A stretch of 64,000 bases of DNA from Oerskovia sp042887685 (GCF_042887685.1 NZ_JBHVOS010000024.1:13316-77315); one strand, 5' to 3'. Numbered from the stretch's first letter, positions 47,518 to 57,157 are shown. Numbers and translations: made by a program. Notes: a model not told the origin generated them from the sequence alone.

Positions 47518-48395
47518 GGCAGGGTCAGGATCTCCGCTCCGTCTTCGGTGACGACCAGGGTGTGCTCGAACTGGGCGGTCAACGACCGGTCCGCGGTGAC
47601 TACGGTCCACCCGTCGTCCCACGTCTGCCACTCGGGGCCGCCCAGCGTCAGCATGGGTTCGATGGTGAAGACCATCCCTGGTTCGATGATGGTGTCGTGG
47701 TCGGGGGCCGCGTCGTAGTGCGGGATGACGAGGCCCGAGTGGAAGGCCTCCCCGACGCCGTGGCCGGTGTACTCGCGCACCACGCCGTACCCGTGGCGGT
47801 GCGCGTACTTCTCGATGACGCGACCCAGGACGTTGACCTCGCGCCCGGGGCGCACGGCCTTGACGGCCCGGTCGAGGGACTCGCGCGTGCGCTGCACGAG
47901 CAGCGCGGCCTCCTCGCTGATCTCGCCGACCGCGAAGGTCGCGTTGTTGTCGCCGTGGACGCCACCGATGTACGCGGTGATGTCGACGTTGACGATGTCC
48001 CCCTCGACCATCTCGGTCGAGTCGGGGATGCCGTGGCACACGACCTCGTTGAGGGACGTGCACAGGGACTTGGGGAACCCGCGGTAGCCGAGCGTCGACG
48101 GGTAGGCGCCGTGGTCGAGGAGGAACTCGTGCCCGATCCGGTCGAGCTCGTCGGTGGTCACTCCGGGGGCGACGTGCATCCCGACCTCGGCGAGGGCCTG
48201 GGCGGCGATGCGGCTCGCGACGCGGATCCGCTCGATCGTCTCGGGGGCCACGACGTCGTCGCCCGTGAAGGGCTGCGGGCCGGGCCGCCCGACGTACTCG
48301 GGCCGCGCGATCGAGCGCGGCACGGCGCGTGGCGGGGAGAGGGTCCCGGGGACCAGAGGTCCGCGCGGGGCGGTCAGGACGGGAGAACCGGGCAT
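47514..48395 (-). CDS. map: type I methionine aminopeptidase
   Basis: A 293-residue enzyme removing N-terminal methionine from new proteins. The core has VNVDITAYIGGVHGDNNATF (metal Asp pair), GHGVGEAFHSG (His) and FTIEPMLT and QFEHTLVV (Glu ligands). About 40 extra N-terminal residues contain a Pro-rich segment as in other actinobacterial forms. TAGACT lies 6 bases before the ATG at 48395 (leaderless). It leads the map-ppgK operon. Confidence 0.94.
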   Translation of the reverse strand: MPGSPVLTAPRGPLVPGTLSPPRAVPRSIARPEYVGRPGPQPFTGDDVVAPETIERIRVASRIAAQALAEVGMHVAPGVTTDELDRIGHEFLLDHGAYPSTLGYRGFPKSLCTSLNEVVCHGIPDSTEMVEGDIVNVDITAYIGGVHGDNNATFAVGEISEEAALLVQRTRESLDRAVKAVRPGREVNVLGRVIEKYAHRHGYGVVREYTGHGVGEAFHSGLVIPHYDAAPDHDTIIEPGMVFTIEPMLTLGGPEWQTWDDGWTVVTADRSLTAQFEHTLVVTEDGAEILTLP

Positions 48396-48493
48396 CGTGC
48401 CAGTCTACGGAGGTGCGCGCGGCCGGGACGTCCATTCGCCCCGCGCGCCCGCCTGTCGCGCGCGAGGGCGCGTCGGTACGGCAGGATCGTCCT

Positions 48494-48715
48494 ATGACCA
48501 AGGAACGATTCTCCGACGACGGTGACCCGGCGAGCGAAGACCAGTACTACTTCGACACGCGCACGGGCGAGGTGTCGAAGGGCCCGCAGTCGACGTGGTC
48601 GTCGCGCATGGGGCCGTACCCGACGCGTGAGGCGGCGGCCAAGGCGCTCGAGCTGGCGCGCGCCCGCTCCGAGGCGTGGGACGAGGAGGAGCGCGAGCGC
48701 GAGCAGGACCGGTGA
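48494..48715 (+). CDS. small SPOR-like/conserved actinobacterial protein
   Basis: A 73-residue protein with QYYFDTRTGEVSKGPQSTWS and MGPYPTREAAAKALELARAR, a SPOR-domain-like pattern found in short actinobacterial proteins. The C-terminus is highly charged. ATG 48494 has CAGGAT 6 bases upstream, so it may be leaderless. Its TGA overlaps the GTG of the amidase gene (GTGA), which suggests a link to the cell wall. Confidence 0.72.
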   Translation: MTKERFSDDGDPASEDQYYFDTRTGEVSKGPQSTWSSRMGPYPTREAAAKALELARARSEAWDEEEREREQDR

Positions 48716-49626
48716 CTCCTCCCACCGGACGGGCAGGCCGGTGGGTCGCGGTCCTCGCGGTCCTGCTGGCAGGCCTGACGGTGGGCTGGCTGTCGTGGCT
48801 CGCGTTCGGCAGCGGTGACGCCCGTCCGGGCTCCTCGGCGAGCCTGACGGCGGCGCTCACCCCGGGCGCGTCCAGGTCGTCGCCGCCCGCCCCGGCGGGG
48901 TCCGAGGGGCCGTCGGCAGCGGCGGCAGCGTCTGGCGCTGCCACGCTCGCCGGCCTCACGGTCGCGCTCGACCCGGGGCACAACGGCGGCAACGCCGGCG
49001 CCCCGCGCGAGATCGGGGCTCTGGTCCCGGACGGGCGGGGCGGGACCAAGGCGTGCAACACGACGGGGACGTCGACCGACGACGGCTACCCGGAGCACGC
49101 GTTCGCGTGGGACGTCGTGGAGCGCACCGCTGCCTCGCTCGAGGCGTTGGGGGCTCGCGTCGTGCTCACACGCCCCGACGACGCGGGCGTGGGCCCGTGC
49201 GTCGACGTGCGCGGTGCGTTCGCCCAGGAGGTGGGGGCGGACGTCCTCGTGTCGGTGCACGCCAACGGGTCGGACGACCGGTCGGCCCGGGGGTTCTTCG
49301 TGATCGTCGCCGACCCCCCGCCCGTGGTCGAGCAGGATCCCGGGGAGCGGGAGGCGAACGCTGCCGCGAGCGAGTCCCTGGCCGGGGACATGGTCGAGGC
49401 GCTGTCCGTCGCGGGCTTCGCGCCCTCGTCGCTGTTCCCGGACGGGGTCTCGCGCCGTGCCGACCTCGCGACGCTCAACCTCGCCGAGCGCCCCGCGGTG
49501 CTGCTCGAGCTGGGAGAGATGCGCAACGCCGAGGAAGCGGCGGTCATGACGAGCGACGAGGGCCGTCAGCGGTACGCCGACGCGGTGACGGCGGGGGTCG
49601 TCGCATGGGTCGAGGGCGCGGCGTGA
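48712..49626 (+). CDS. membrane-anchored N-acetylmuramoyl-L-alanine amidase (Amidase_3)
   Basis: A 304-residue cell-wall hydrolase. One N-terminal membrane helix (about 11-33, WVAVLAVLLAGLTVGWLSWL) is followed by a Ser/Ala/Pro linker and an Amidase_3 domain from about residue 80: zinc ligands in VALDPGHNGG and VSVHANGSDD, an EHAFAWD motif, and catalytic Glu in VLLELGEMRN. It acts outside the membrane on peptidoglycan. It starts with GTG overlapping the previous gene's stop. It is host, not phage. Confidence 0.9.
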   Translation: MTPPTGRAGRWVAVLAVLLAGLTVGWLSWLAFGSGDARPGSSASLTAALTPGASRSSPPAPAGSEGPSAAAAASGAATLAGLTVALDPGHNGGNAGAPREIGALVPDGRGGTKACNTTGTSTDDGYPEHAFAWDVVERTAASLEALGARVVLTRPDDAGVGPCVDVRGAFAQEVGADVLVSVHANGSDDRSARGFFVIVADPPPVVEQDPGEREANAAASESLAGDMVEALSVAGFAPSSLFPDGVSRRADLATLNLAERPAVLLELGEMRNAEEAAVMTSDEGRQRYADAVTAGVVAWVEGAA

Positions 49627-49655
49627 GGCGTCGTGCCCGGTCCCTGGACCGAGGA

Positions 49656-49718
49656 CGCCCGACGGCGCCACGCACCCGGGTGCACCAGGGCACCCGGGGC
49701 GCGCGACGACGTCGGGCG
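49656..49718. terminator. cruciform-like terminator
   Basis: Outer stem CGCCCGACG / CGTCGGGCG encloses a second hairpin (CCCGGGTGC / GCACCCGGG, 49675-49698). It lies between the convergent amidase and panB genes. Confidence 0.65.
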
Positions 49719-49726
49719 GGGGCGGG

Positions 49727-50569
49727 CTACTTCTCGAAGCTGTGCGCGGCGTCCGGGAACGTCCCGCCCTTGACCTCGGCCGCGTAGTCCTGCGCGGCCC
49801 GGCCCAGGGCTGCGCCGATCTCCGCGAACCGCTTGGCGAAGCGGGGCGACCACTCGGTCATGCCCGCGAGGTCGGTCCAGACGAGGACCTGGCCGTCGCA
49901 CACGGGACCCGCCCCGATGCCGATGGTCGGGATGCGCACGATCTCGGTGACGCGCGCGGCGACCTCGACGGGGACCATCTCGAGGACCACGGCCACGGCG
50001 CCCGCGTCGGTCACGGCGACGGCGTCCTCGCACAGGCGCTCGGCGGCGTCGTCCCCGCGGCCCTGCACGCGCGGCCCGCCCAGGATGTTCTCCGACTGGG
50101 GCGTGAAGCCCAGGTGCGCGACGACGGGGATGCCCGCGTCGGTCAGCGCACGGATCTGCGCGGCCGAGCGGCGGCCGCCCTCGAGCTTGACCGCGTGCGC
50201 GCCGGTCTCCTTCATGATGCGCACGCCGGTCGCGAGGGCCTGCTCGGGCCCGGCCTCGTACGACCCGAACGGCAGGTCGACGATCACGAGCGCGCGACGG
50301 GCGGCCCGGGCGACGCCGCGCGCGGCCGGGATCATGTCGTCGACCGTGACGGGCAGCGTGGTCTGGTGACCGTGCATGGTGTTCCCGATCGAGTCCCCGA
50401 CGAGAAGCATGTCGATGCCCGCCTCGTCGAAGATGCGGGCGGTCACCGCGTCGTACGCGGTGAGCATGGTCAGCTTCTCGTGCCGCGCCTTGGCCTCCGC
50501 GAGGTGGTGGACGCGGAAGCGCTTGACGGGCGTGGCCGGGGTCTGGCCGGGCTGGGTGTGTGCGGACAT
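49727..50569 (-). CDS. panB: 3-methyl-2-oxobutanoate hydroxymethyltransferase
   Basis: A 280-residue enzyme making ketopantoate for pantothenate and coenzyme A synthesis. It has LTAYDAVTARIFDEAGIDML, the Mg-binding GDSIGNTMHGH region, VKLEGG, and HLGFTPQSEN. It is full length. GGAGAGA lies before the ATG at 50569. It stands 100 bases downstream of nadE on the same strand. In M. tuberculosis panB is also near glnA2. Confidence 0.94.
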   Translation of the reverse strand: MSAHTQPGQTPATPVKRFRVHHLAEAKARHEKLTMLTAYDAVTARIFDEAGIDMLLVGDSIGNTMHGHQTTLPVTVDDMIPAARGVARAARRALVIVDLPFGSYEAGPEQALATGVRIMKETGAHAVKLEGGRRSAAQIRALTDAGIPVVAHLGFTPQSENILGGPRVQGRGDDAAERLCEDAVAVTDAGAVAVVLEMVPVEVAARVTEIVRIPTIGIGAGPVCDGQVLVWTDLAGMTEWSPRFAKRFAEIGAALGRAAQDYAAEVKGGTFPDAAHSFEK

Positions 50570-50671
50570 GCTCTCGTCTCTCCAGGTCGTGCGGCCCGTC
50601 GGTGGTCGGTGGGCCGGTCGTTCGGGAAGCGGATGGTCGGTGTGCGACGGGCGCGGTACAGGCCGGGCGGA

Positions 50672-52396
50672 CTACTCGGCCGGCTCACGCCAGCGGGACG
50701 TGACGGGCAGGCGCCGGTCGCGTCCGAAGGCCAACGACGTGACCTTGGGGCCGAGCGGGTACTGGCGTCGCTTCCACTCGGCGCGGTCGACGAGCGTCAC
50801 GACCTTGTCGACGACCTCGGGGTCGAACCCGCGCGCGAGCAGCTCGGCGCGTCCCTCGGCGTGCTCGATGTACGCGTCGAGGACCTCGTCGAGCAGGTCG
50901 TAGGGCGGCAGCGAGTCCTGGTCGGTCTGGCCGGGGCGCAGCTCGGCCGAGGGCGGCTTCGTGATCGAGGACTCGGGGATCGGGGGGAGGTCGCCCGCGT
51001 CGAGAGCGGCGTTGTTGCGCCAGCGGGCGAGGGCCCACACGCGTGACTTGTCGACGTCCTTGAGCGGGGCGTACCCGCCGATGCTGCCCGCGTCGTAGAT
51101 GGTCGCGTACCCGACGGCGAGCTCGGACTTGTTGCCGGGCGCGATGACGAGGTGGCCCTCGCGGTTGGAGATCGCCATGAGGAGCACGCCGCGCACGCGC
51201 GCCTGGAGGTTCTCCTCCGCGACGCCCTCGAGCGCGAGCTCGCCCTGGAAGGCGTCGACCATGGGCGCGATGGGCTGCACCCGGTAGTCCGCGCCGAGCC
51301 GCTTGGCGAGGTCGGCCGCGTCGTCCTTGCTGTGCTCCGACGAGTACGTCGAGGGCATCGAGACGCCCACGACGTTCTGTCCGCCGATCGCGTCGGCCGC
51401 GATCGTCGCGGACAGGGCCGAGTCGATCCCGCCCGACAGTCCCAGGACGATCGACCGGAAGCCGTTCTTGCGCACGTACCCGGCCAGGCCCGTGACGCAC
51501 GCCCGGTACACCTCCTCGTCGGGGTGCAGCGGGGGAGCGACGCGGCCCGTGGGGTAGGTGGTCGTGGACGACGTCCGCTCGGGCAGGTCCCAGACCAGCA
51601 GGTCCTCGACGAACTGCGGCGCGGAGGTGAGGACCGTGCCGTCGGCTCCGACGACGAACGACCCGCCGTCGAACACGAGGTCGTCCTGGCCGCCGACCAT
51701 GTTGACGTACGCGACCGGGGCGTCGACCTCGCGCGCCCTGCGCGCGGCGAGGTCGGTGCGCACGTGCCCTTTGCCCTCCTCGTAGGGGGAGCCGTTGAGC
51801 ACGAGGAGCAGGTCGATCCCGTGCCCGGCCTCGTCGAGCGCACCCAGGGTCGCGACGGGGCCGCCGTCCTGCCAGATGTCCTCGCAGATCACGATGCCCA
51901 CCGAGCGGCCCGCGATCTCCAGGACGAGGGGCTCGGTGCCGGGCGCGAAGATGCGGAACTCGTCGAACACGCCGTAGTTCGGCAGGTGGTGCTTGTCGTA
52001 GGACGCGACGACCTTCCCGTGCTGGATGGCGACCGCACGGTTGGTCGGGAGGTCGGCGGGAGAGCCCGACGCCTCGCGCTCGGTGGCGCCCGCACCGCGG
52101 GGGAGCGCGGTCTCGGAGGTGCCCACGGTGCCCAGGACGACCGTCACGTGACCGAGACCCTCGCGCTCGAGCTGGGCGGCGACGTCGGCTGCCGCGTCCC
52201 AGGCCGCGCGGCGGAACGAGGCCCGCAGCGCGAGGTCCTCGATCGGGTATCCCGTGAGGGTCATCTCCGGGAAGGCCACGAGGTCGGCGCCCTCGCCGGC
52301 CGCACGCCTGGTCCACTCGAGGATCGCCGCCGTGTTCTGGTCGATCGCTCCCACGCACGTGTCGATCTGTGCGAGGGCGATCCGCAGGTCTGCCAT
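50672..52396 (-). CDS. nadE: NAD+ synthetase, glutamine-dependent
   Basis: A 574-residue two-domain enzyme that amidates nicotinic acid adenine dinucleotide. The N-terminal nitrilase domain supplies ammonia: E44 (AFPEMTLTGY), K135 (SYDKHHLP) and C171 (VICEDIWQ). The C-terminal synthetase has the PP-loop LGLSGGIDSAL and KSELAVGYAT. TAGGCT lies 7 bases before the ATG at 52396 with no ribosome site, so it is probably leaderless. It is divergent from glnA2. Confidence 0.95.
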   Translation of the reverse strand: MADLRIALAQIDTCVGAIDQNTAAILEWTRRAAGEGADLVAFPEMTLTGYPIEDLALRASFRRAAWDAAADVAAQLEREGLGHVTVVLGTVGTSETALPRGAGATEREASGSPADLPTNRAVAIQHGKVVASYDKHHLPNYGVFDEFRIFAPGTEPLVLEIAGRSVGIVICEDIWQDGGPVATLGALDEAGHGIDLLLVLNGSPYEEGKGHVRTDLAARRAREVDAPVAYVNMVGGQDDLVFDGGSFVVGADGTVLTSAPQFVEDLLVWDLPERTSSTTTYPTGRVAPPLHPDEEVYRACVTGLAGYVRKNGFRSIVLGLSGGIDSALSATIAADAIGGQNVVGVSMPSTYSSEHSKDDAADLAKRLGADYRVQPIAPMVDAFQGELALEGVAEENLQARVRGVLLMAISNREGHLVIAPGNKSELAVGYATIYDAGSIGGYAPLKDVDKSRVWALARWRNNAALDAGDLPPIPESSITKPPSAELRPGQTDQDSLPPYDLLDEVLDAYIEHAEGRAELLARGFDPEVVDKVVTLVDRAEWKRRQYPLGPKVTSLAFGRDRRLPVTSRWREPAE

Positions 52397-52499
52397 GCCT
52401 GCCAGCCTATGCGAACCCGCCGGTCAGGTGCCCATCCGCACCCCGACCCGCCCCTGGTCGTGGCACGCTGGTGACACGTCGGCCGCGTCAGGACGCGAC

Positions 52500-52515
52500 G
52501 TAACCCGCTCGTCAC
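52500..52515. promoter_or_regulatory. possible GlnR half-site pair upstream of glnA2
   Basis: GTAAC-n6-GTCAC fits the gTnAC-n6-GnnAC spacing of actinomycete GlnR boxes and lies 24 bases before the glnA2 start, where it could repress or, less likely, activate. One match of this length can be chance. Confidence 0.3.
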
Positions 52516-52538
52516 ACTCTTCAGGCAGGATGTAGCCC

Positions 52539-53876
52539 ATGGACAGGCAGCAGGAGTTCGTGCTCCGCACGGTCGAGGAGCGCGACATCCGCTTCATCCG
52601 TCTCTGGTTCACCGACGTGCTGGGGATGCTCAAGTCGGTCGCCGTGGCTCCCGCGGAGCTCGAGTCCGCGTTCGCGGAGGGCATCGGCTTCGACGGCAGC
52701 TCGATCGAGGGCCTCACTCGTGTCTACGAGGCCGACATGATCGCGCGCCCCGACCCCACCACGTTCCAGGTGCTCCCGTGGCGCGGGGAGCGGCACGGGA
52801 CCGCGAGGATGTTCTGCGACATCCTCACCCCGGACGGTGAGCCGTCGCTCGCGGACTCGCGCAACGTGCTCAAGCGCGCGCTCGCGAAGGCGAGCGACAG
52901 GGGCTTCACGTTCTACACGCACCCAGAGGTCGAGTTCTACCTCTTCAACCACCCGGCCGACGCCTCGGCGCCGCTCGTCCCGGTCGACCAGGGCGGGTAC
53001 TTCGACCACCTGGCCAGGGGGTCGACGCACGACTTCCGGCGCGCCGCGATCACGATGCTCGAGTCGATGGGCATCTCGGTCGAGTTCTCCCACCACGAGG
53101 CGGGCCCCGGCCAGAACGAGATCGACCTGCGCTACGCCGACGCCCTGACGACGGCCGACAACCTCATGACGTTCCGCACGGTCGTCAAGGAGGTCGCCCT
53201 GGAGCAGGGGGTCTTCGCGTCGTTCATGCCCAAGCCCATGGCGGACCAGCCGGGCTCGGGCATGCACACGCACCTGTCGCTGTTCGAGGGCGACCGCAAC
53301 GCGTTCCACGAGCCGGGTGCGCAGTACGAGCTCTCGAAGACGGCGCGCTCGTTCATCGCGGGTCTGCTCGTGCACGCCGCGGAGATCACCGCGATCACGA
53401 ACCAGTACGTCAACTCGTACAAGCGCCTGTGGGGCGGGGCCGAGGCCCCGAGCTACGTGTGCTGGGGCCACAACAACCGCTCGGCGCTCGTGCGCGTGCC
53501 CATGTACAAGCCGGGCAAGGGCAACTCGAGCCGCATCGAGTACCGCGCGCTGGACTCCGCGACCAACCCGTACCTCGCGTACGCGGTGATCCTCGCGGCG
53601 GGTCTCAAGGGCATCGACGAGGGCTACGAGCTCCCCGAGGCGACCGAGGACGACGTGTGGGAGCTGACCGACGCCGAGCGTCGCGCGCTCGGTATCAAGC
53701 CGCTGCCGCAGTCGCTCGACGCCGCGATCCAGATCATGGAGACGTCCGAGCTCGTCGCCGAGACCCTGGGCGAGCACGTGTTCGACTTCGTGCTGCGCAA
53801 CAAGCGCCAGGAGTGGGACGCCTACCGGTCGCAGGTCACGCCGTTCGAGCTGAAGCGGTTCCTCCAGGTCCTGTGA
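52539..53876 (+). CDS. glnA2: glutamine synthetase, GlnA2 (GSI-alpha) type
   Basis: A 445-residue type I glutamine synthetase. Catalytic motifs: GFDGSSIEG, HPEVEFYLF, HHEAGPGQNEIDLRYADAL, GSGMHTHLSL and RIEYRALDSATNPYL. At the place of the adenylylated tyrosine of GSI-beta (xxYEL) it reads DVWELTDAERRALGI, a tryptophan, so it should not be controlled by adenylylation. Length and neighbour glnE match GlnA2 of mycobacteria. AGGA lies 8 bases before the ATG. glnE follows after 40 bases. Confidence 0.93.
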   Translation: MDRQQEFVLRTVEERDIRFIRLWFTDVLGMLKSVAVAPAELESAFAEGIGFDGSSIEGLTRVYEADMIARPDPTTFQVLPWRGERHGTARMFCDILTPDGEPSLADSRNVLKRALAKASDRGFTFYTHPEVEFYLFNHPADASAPLVPVDQGGYFDHLARGSTHDFRRAAITMLESMGISVEFSHHEAGPGQNEIDLRYADALTTADNLMTFRTVVKEVALEQGVFASFMPKPMADQPGSGMHTHLSLFEGDRNAFHEPGAQYELSKTARSFIAGLLVHAAEITAITNQYVNSYKRLWGGAEAPSYVCWGHNNRSALVRVPMYKPGKGNSSRIEYRALDSATNPYLAYAVILAAGLKGIDEGYELPEATEDDVWELTDAERRALGIKPLPQSLDAAIQIMETSELVAETLGEHVFDFVLRNKRQEWDAYRSQVTPFELKRFLQVL

Positions 53877-53916
53877 GCCAGTCCTCCGGTCGGTCGGTCG
53901 GGTCCCGGTGGTCGTC

Positions 53917-56900
53917 ATGACCTCGGGGCCCGACGACGTCACGCCCCTCGGGCGCATCGGCGCCCCGAACGGGTCGCGCCGCCCCACCCTGAGCTCGCGC
54001 CTGCGCCGGCTCGGGTTCGCCGACGTGACCCGCTCGGCGTCGCTGCTCGACGACAAGGACCTCGTGGGGGTCGTCGGGCCGCTGTCCGAGGACGTGCTCG
54101 TCGCGCTCGGCACGACCGCGGACCCCGACCTGGCGCTGCTCCAGCTCGCGCGGCTGTCCTCCGCGGTGGCCGGGGACGAGGCGTCGTGCCGGACCTTCCA
54201 CGACCTGCTCGCGGGAGCCGGTGAACGAGCGGCGACGGAGCCCGCAGGGGGTGGCGACGACGAGGGGACCGGCGTCGGTACCTCCGGCACGTCCGGCGTG
54301 ACCGGGGCGCCCGTCCCCTCGGGCCGCGACCGCCTGCTCGCGGTGCTCGGCGCGTCGGTCGCCCTGGGGGACGAGCTGGTGTCGCACCCGGACCTGCTGG
54401 CCGTCGTCGCCGACCCTGCGTCCGGGACGGGCGTCGACGCGGGCGCCGTCCGGGCCGAGCTGCTGCGCGCGGTCGAGGCCGACCCCGAGGCCCACCAGCC
54501 CGTCGCAGCGCTGCCCGCGCCGGTCGCGACCGACGCGATGCGCCGCGCCTACCGGTCCGGTCTCCTGCGCATCGCCGCGACCGACCTCACGTCGCGTGAA
54601 CCTCTCACGCGGCTCCCGGCCGTGGCCGCGGCGCTCGCGGACCTCGCGGCCGCCGCCCTCGAGGCCTCGCTCGCGATCGCACGCTCCGAGCTCGACGACC
54701 ACGGGGCGGGCGTCCGGCTCGCGGTCATGGGCATGGGCAAGTGCGGCGGCCGCGAGCTCAACTACGTCTCGGACGTCGACGTGGTCTACGTGGCCGAGCC
54801 TGCCGACGGGTACGACGAGGCGTACGCGACGAGCGTCGGCGCGCGGCTCGCGACGGGCCTCGCGCGGGCCTGCCAGGGGACGTCGTCGGAGCCGGCGTTG
54901 TGGCCCGTCGACGCGGCGCTGCGCCCCGAGGGCAAGAACGGCCCGCTCGTGCGCACGCTCGCGAGCCACCTCGCGTACTACGAGCGCTGGGCCAAGACGT
55001 GGGAGTTCCAGGCGCTGCTCAAGGCGCGCCTGGTCGCGGGCGACCGCGAGCTCGGGGCCGCGTACCACGACGCGATCAACCCGTTCGTGTGGTCGGCCGT
55101 GACACGCGAGAACTTCGTCGAGGACTCCCAGGCGATGCGCCGCCGCGTCGAGGACCACGTGCCCGCCGCGGAGGCCGACCGCCAGCTCAAGCTCGGCAAG
55201 GGAGGCCTGCGCGACGTCGAGTTCACGGTCCAGCTCCTGCAGCTCGTGCACGGCCGGGCCGACGACTCGATCCGCAGCCCCAGCACCCTCACGGCGCTCG
55301 CGGCACTGGCGGCGGGCGGCTACGTCGGGCGCGAGCACGCCGCGCGCCTCGCGGTCTGCTACCGCTTCCTGCGCTCGCTCGAGCACCGCATCCAGCTCTT
55401 CCGGCTGCGTCGCACGCACCTGGTGCCGACGGGCGAGGACGACCTGCGCCGTCTGGCACGGTCGTTGGGCATGCGCGCCGAGGGCGCCGAAGGCCTGCTC
55501 GACCGGTGGCGCTCAACCCGCCGCGAGGTGCGCGCGCTGCACGAGGAGCTCTTCTACCGGCCCCTGCTCCCGGCCACGGCCCAGCTCTCGACGGAGGAGG
55601 CGAGCCTGGCCCCCGAGGCCGCCAAGGCGCGCTTCCAGGCGATCGGCTACCGGGACCCCGCGGGCGCGATGCGGCACGTGCTCGCCCTGACCGAGGGGGT
55701 GAGCCGTCGGGCCGCGATCCAGCGTCAGCTCCTGCCCGTCATGCTCGGGTGGTTCGCCGAGGGTGCGGACCCCGACGCGGGGCTGCTCAACTTCCGCAAG
55801 CTGTCCGAGGAGCTCGGCTCGACGCACTGGTACCTCAAGCTGCTGCGGGACTCGGGCTCGGCCGCGTACCGGCTCGCGACCCTGCTCTCGAGCTCGCGGT
55901 ACATGGCCGACGCGCTGTCCCGCTCGCCCGAGTCGGTGGCCTGGCTCGCCGACGACGCGGACCTCGCCCCGCGCGGGGCCGAGCGCCTCGCGAAGGAGGC
56001 CGACGCGATCCTGACGCGTGCCGACGTCGCGGCCCCGGCCGCCACCGCGCTGCGGGCCGTGCGCCGGCGCGAGCTCGCTCGTACCGGGGCCGCGGAGATC
56101 CTGGGCGTCGTCGACCCGGTCGACGCCGCACGGGCGATCTCCGACGCGGCCGACCTCGCCCTCGTGGGCGGTCTGCGGGTCGCGCAGTTCGTCGCCCGGG
56201 GCGAGCTCGGTGTCGAGGGCCCGGCCGACGACCCGGCGCGGTTCGCGATCATCGCGATGGGCCGCCTCGGCGGGCGGGAGATGGGTTACGGCTCGGACGC
56301 CGACGTCATGTTCGTCCACGAGCCCGCGCAGGGCGCGAGCGACCGTGACGCGCAGGCGTTCGCGCTCGTCGTCGCGACGCGGCTGCGCTCCCTGCTGGGC
56401 GACATGGGACCCGAGCCCGGGCTGCCCGTCGACGCGGACCTGCGTCCTGAGGGGCGCAACGGTCCCCTCGTGCGCTCGTTCGAGTCCTACGCCGAGTACT
56501 ACGACCGCTGGTCGGCCGCGTGGGAGTCCCAGGCGCTGCTGCGCGCACGCCCCGCCGCGGGGGACGCGGGGCTCGGCGAGAGGTTCGTGGCGCTCGTCGA
56601 CCCGTTGCGCTACCCGGCGGGCGGGCTCGACCCCGCGACGGTGCGCGAGGTGCGACGCATCAAGGCGCGCGTCGAGTCGGAGCGGCTGCCGCGCGGCGTC
56701 GACCCGTCGCGTCACCTCAAGCTCGGCCGGGGCGGGGTCTCGGACGTCGAGTGGACGGTCCAGCTCCTGCAGCTCCAGCACGCCCACGAGGTCGCGGGCC
56801 TGCGGACGACGTCGACCGTCGACGCGCTCGAGGCCGCGGCTGCCGCGGGCATCGTCACGCCCGACGACGCCGCGACCCTGGGGGAGTCGTGGCACCTCGC

Positions 56901-57108
56901 GTCGCGGTTGCGCAGCGCGCTCGTGCTGTGGTCCGGGCGGTCGGGCGGCCCGACGGCCGACGTCCTGCCGCACGAGATCCGTTCGTTGTCCGGGCTGGCG
57001 CGCGTCATCGGCGACGAGGAGTCCGGGGCCGAGCTCGAGGAGCGCTACCTGCGGACCGCGCGCCGGGCCCGCGCCGTCATGGAGCGCGTGTTCTACGGCG
57101 AGGACTGA
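53917..57108 (+). CDS. glnE: glutamine synthetase adenylyl/deadenylyltransferase
   Basis: A 1063-residue bifunctional enzyme that adds and removes AMP on glutamine synthetase. Both nucleotidyltransferase domains are intact: GMGKCGGRELNYVSDVDVV (about 270) and AMGRLGGREMGYGSDADVM (about 785); each is followed by the PVDxxLRPEGxxGPLVR motif. Start ATG 53917 or GTG 53908; no good ribosome site. Its target must be a GSI-beta (GlnA1) encoded outside the window, because the neighbouring GS lacks the tyrosine. A strong hairpin follows. Confidence 0.94.
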   Translation: MTSGPDDVTPLGRIGAPNGSRRPTLSSRLRRLGFADVTRSASLLDDKDLVGVVGPLSEDVLVALGTTADPDLALLQLARLSSAVAGDEASCRTFHDLLAGAGERAATEPAGGGDDEGTGVGTSGTSGVTGAPVPSGRDRLLAVLGASVALGDELVSHPDLLAVVADPASGTGVDAGAVRAELLRAVEADPEAHQPVAALPAPVATDAMRRAYRSGLLRIAATDLTSREPLTRLPAVAAALADLAAAALEASLAIARSELDDHGAGVRLAVMGMGKCGGRELNYVSDVDVVYVAEPADGYDEAYATSVGARLATGLARACQGTSSEPALWPVDAALRPEGKNGPLVRTLASHLAYYERWAKTWEFQALLKARLVAGDRELGAAYHDAINPFVWSAVTRENFVEDSQAMRRRVEDHVPAAEADRQLKLGKGGLRDVEFTVQLLQLVHGRADDSIRSPSTLTALAALAAGGYVGREHAARLAVCYRFLRSLEHRIQLFRLRRTHLVPTGEDDLRRLARSLGMRAEGAEGLLDRWRSTRREVRALHEELFYRPLLPATAQLSTEEASLAPEAAKARFQAIGYRDPAGAMRHVLALTEGVSRRAAIQRQLLPVMLGWFAEGADPDAGLLNFRKLSEELGSTHWYLKLLRDSGSAAYRLATLLSSSRYMADALSRSPESVAWLADDADLAPRGAERLAKEADAILTRADVAAPAATALRAVRRRELARTGAAEILGVVDPVDAARAISDAADLALVGGLRVAQFVARGELGVEGPADDPARFAIIAMGRLGGREMGYGSDADVMFVHEPAQGASDRDAQAFALVVATRLRSLLGDMGPEPGLPVDADLRPEGRNGPLVRSFESYAEYYDRWSAAWESQALLRARPAAGDAGLGERFVALVDPLRYPAGGLDPATVREVRRIKARVESERLPRGVDPSRHLKLGRGGVSDVEWTVQLLQLQHAHEVAGLRTTSTVDALEAAAAAGIVTPDDAATLGESWHLASRLRSALVLWSGRSGGPTADVLPHEIRSLSGLARVIGDEESGAELEERYLRTARRARAVMERVFYGED

Positions 57109-57123
57109 GGCGGACCGACGACA

Positions 57124-57157
57124 CCGGACCGTGGGAGTCGTCGCTCCCACGGTCCGG
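57124..57157. terminator. terminator after glnE
   Basis: CCGGACCGTGGGAG / CTCCCACGGTCCGG, a perfect 14-bp stem with a TCGTCG loop, between convergent genes. Confidence 0.85.
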
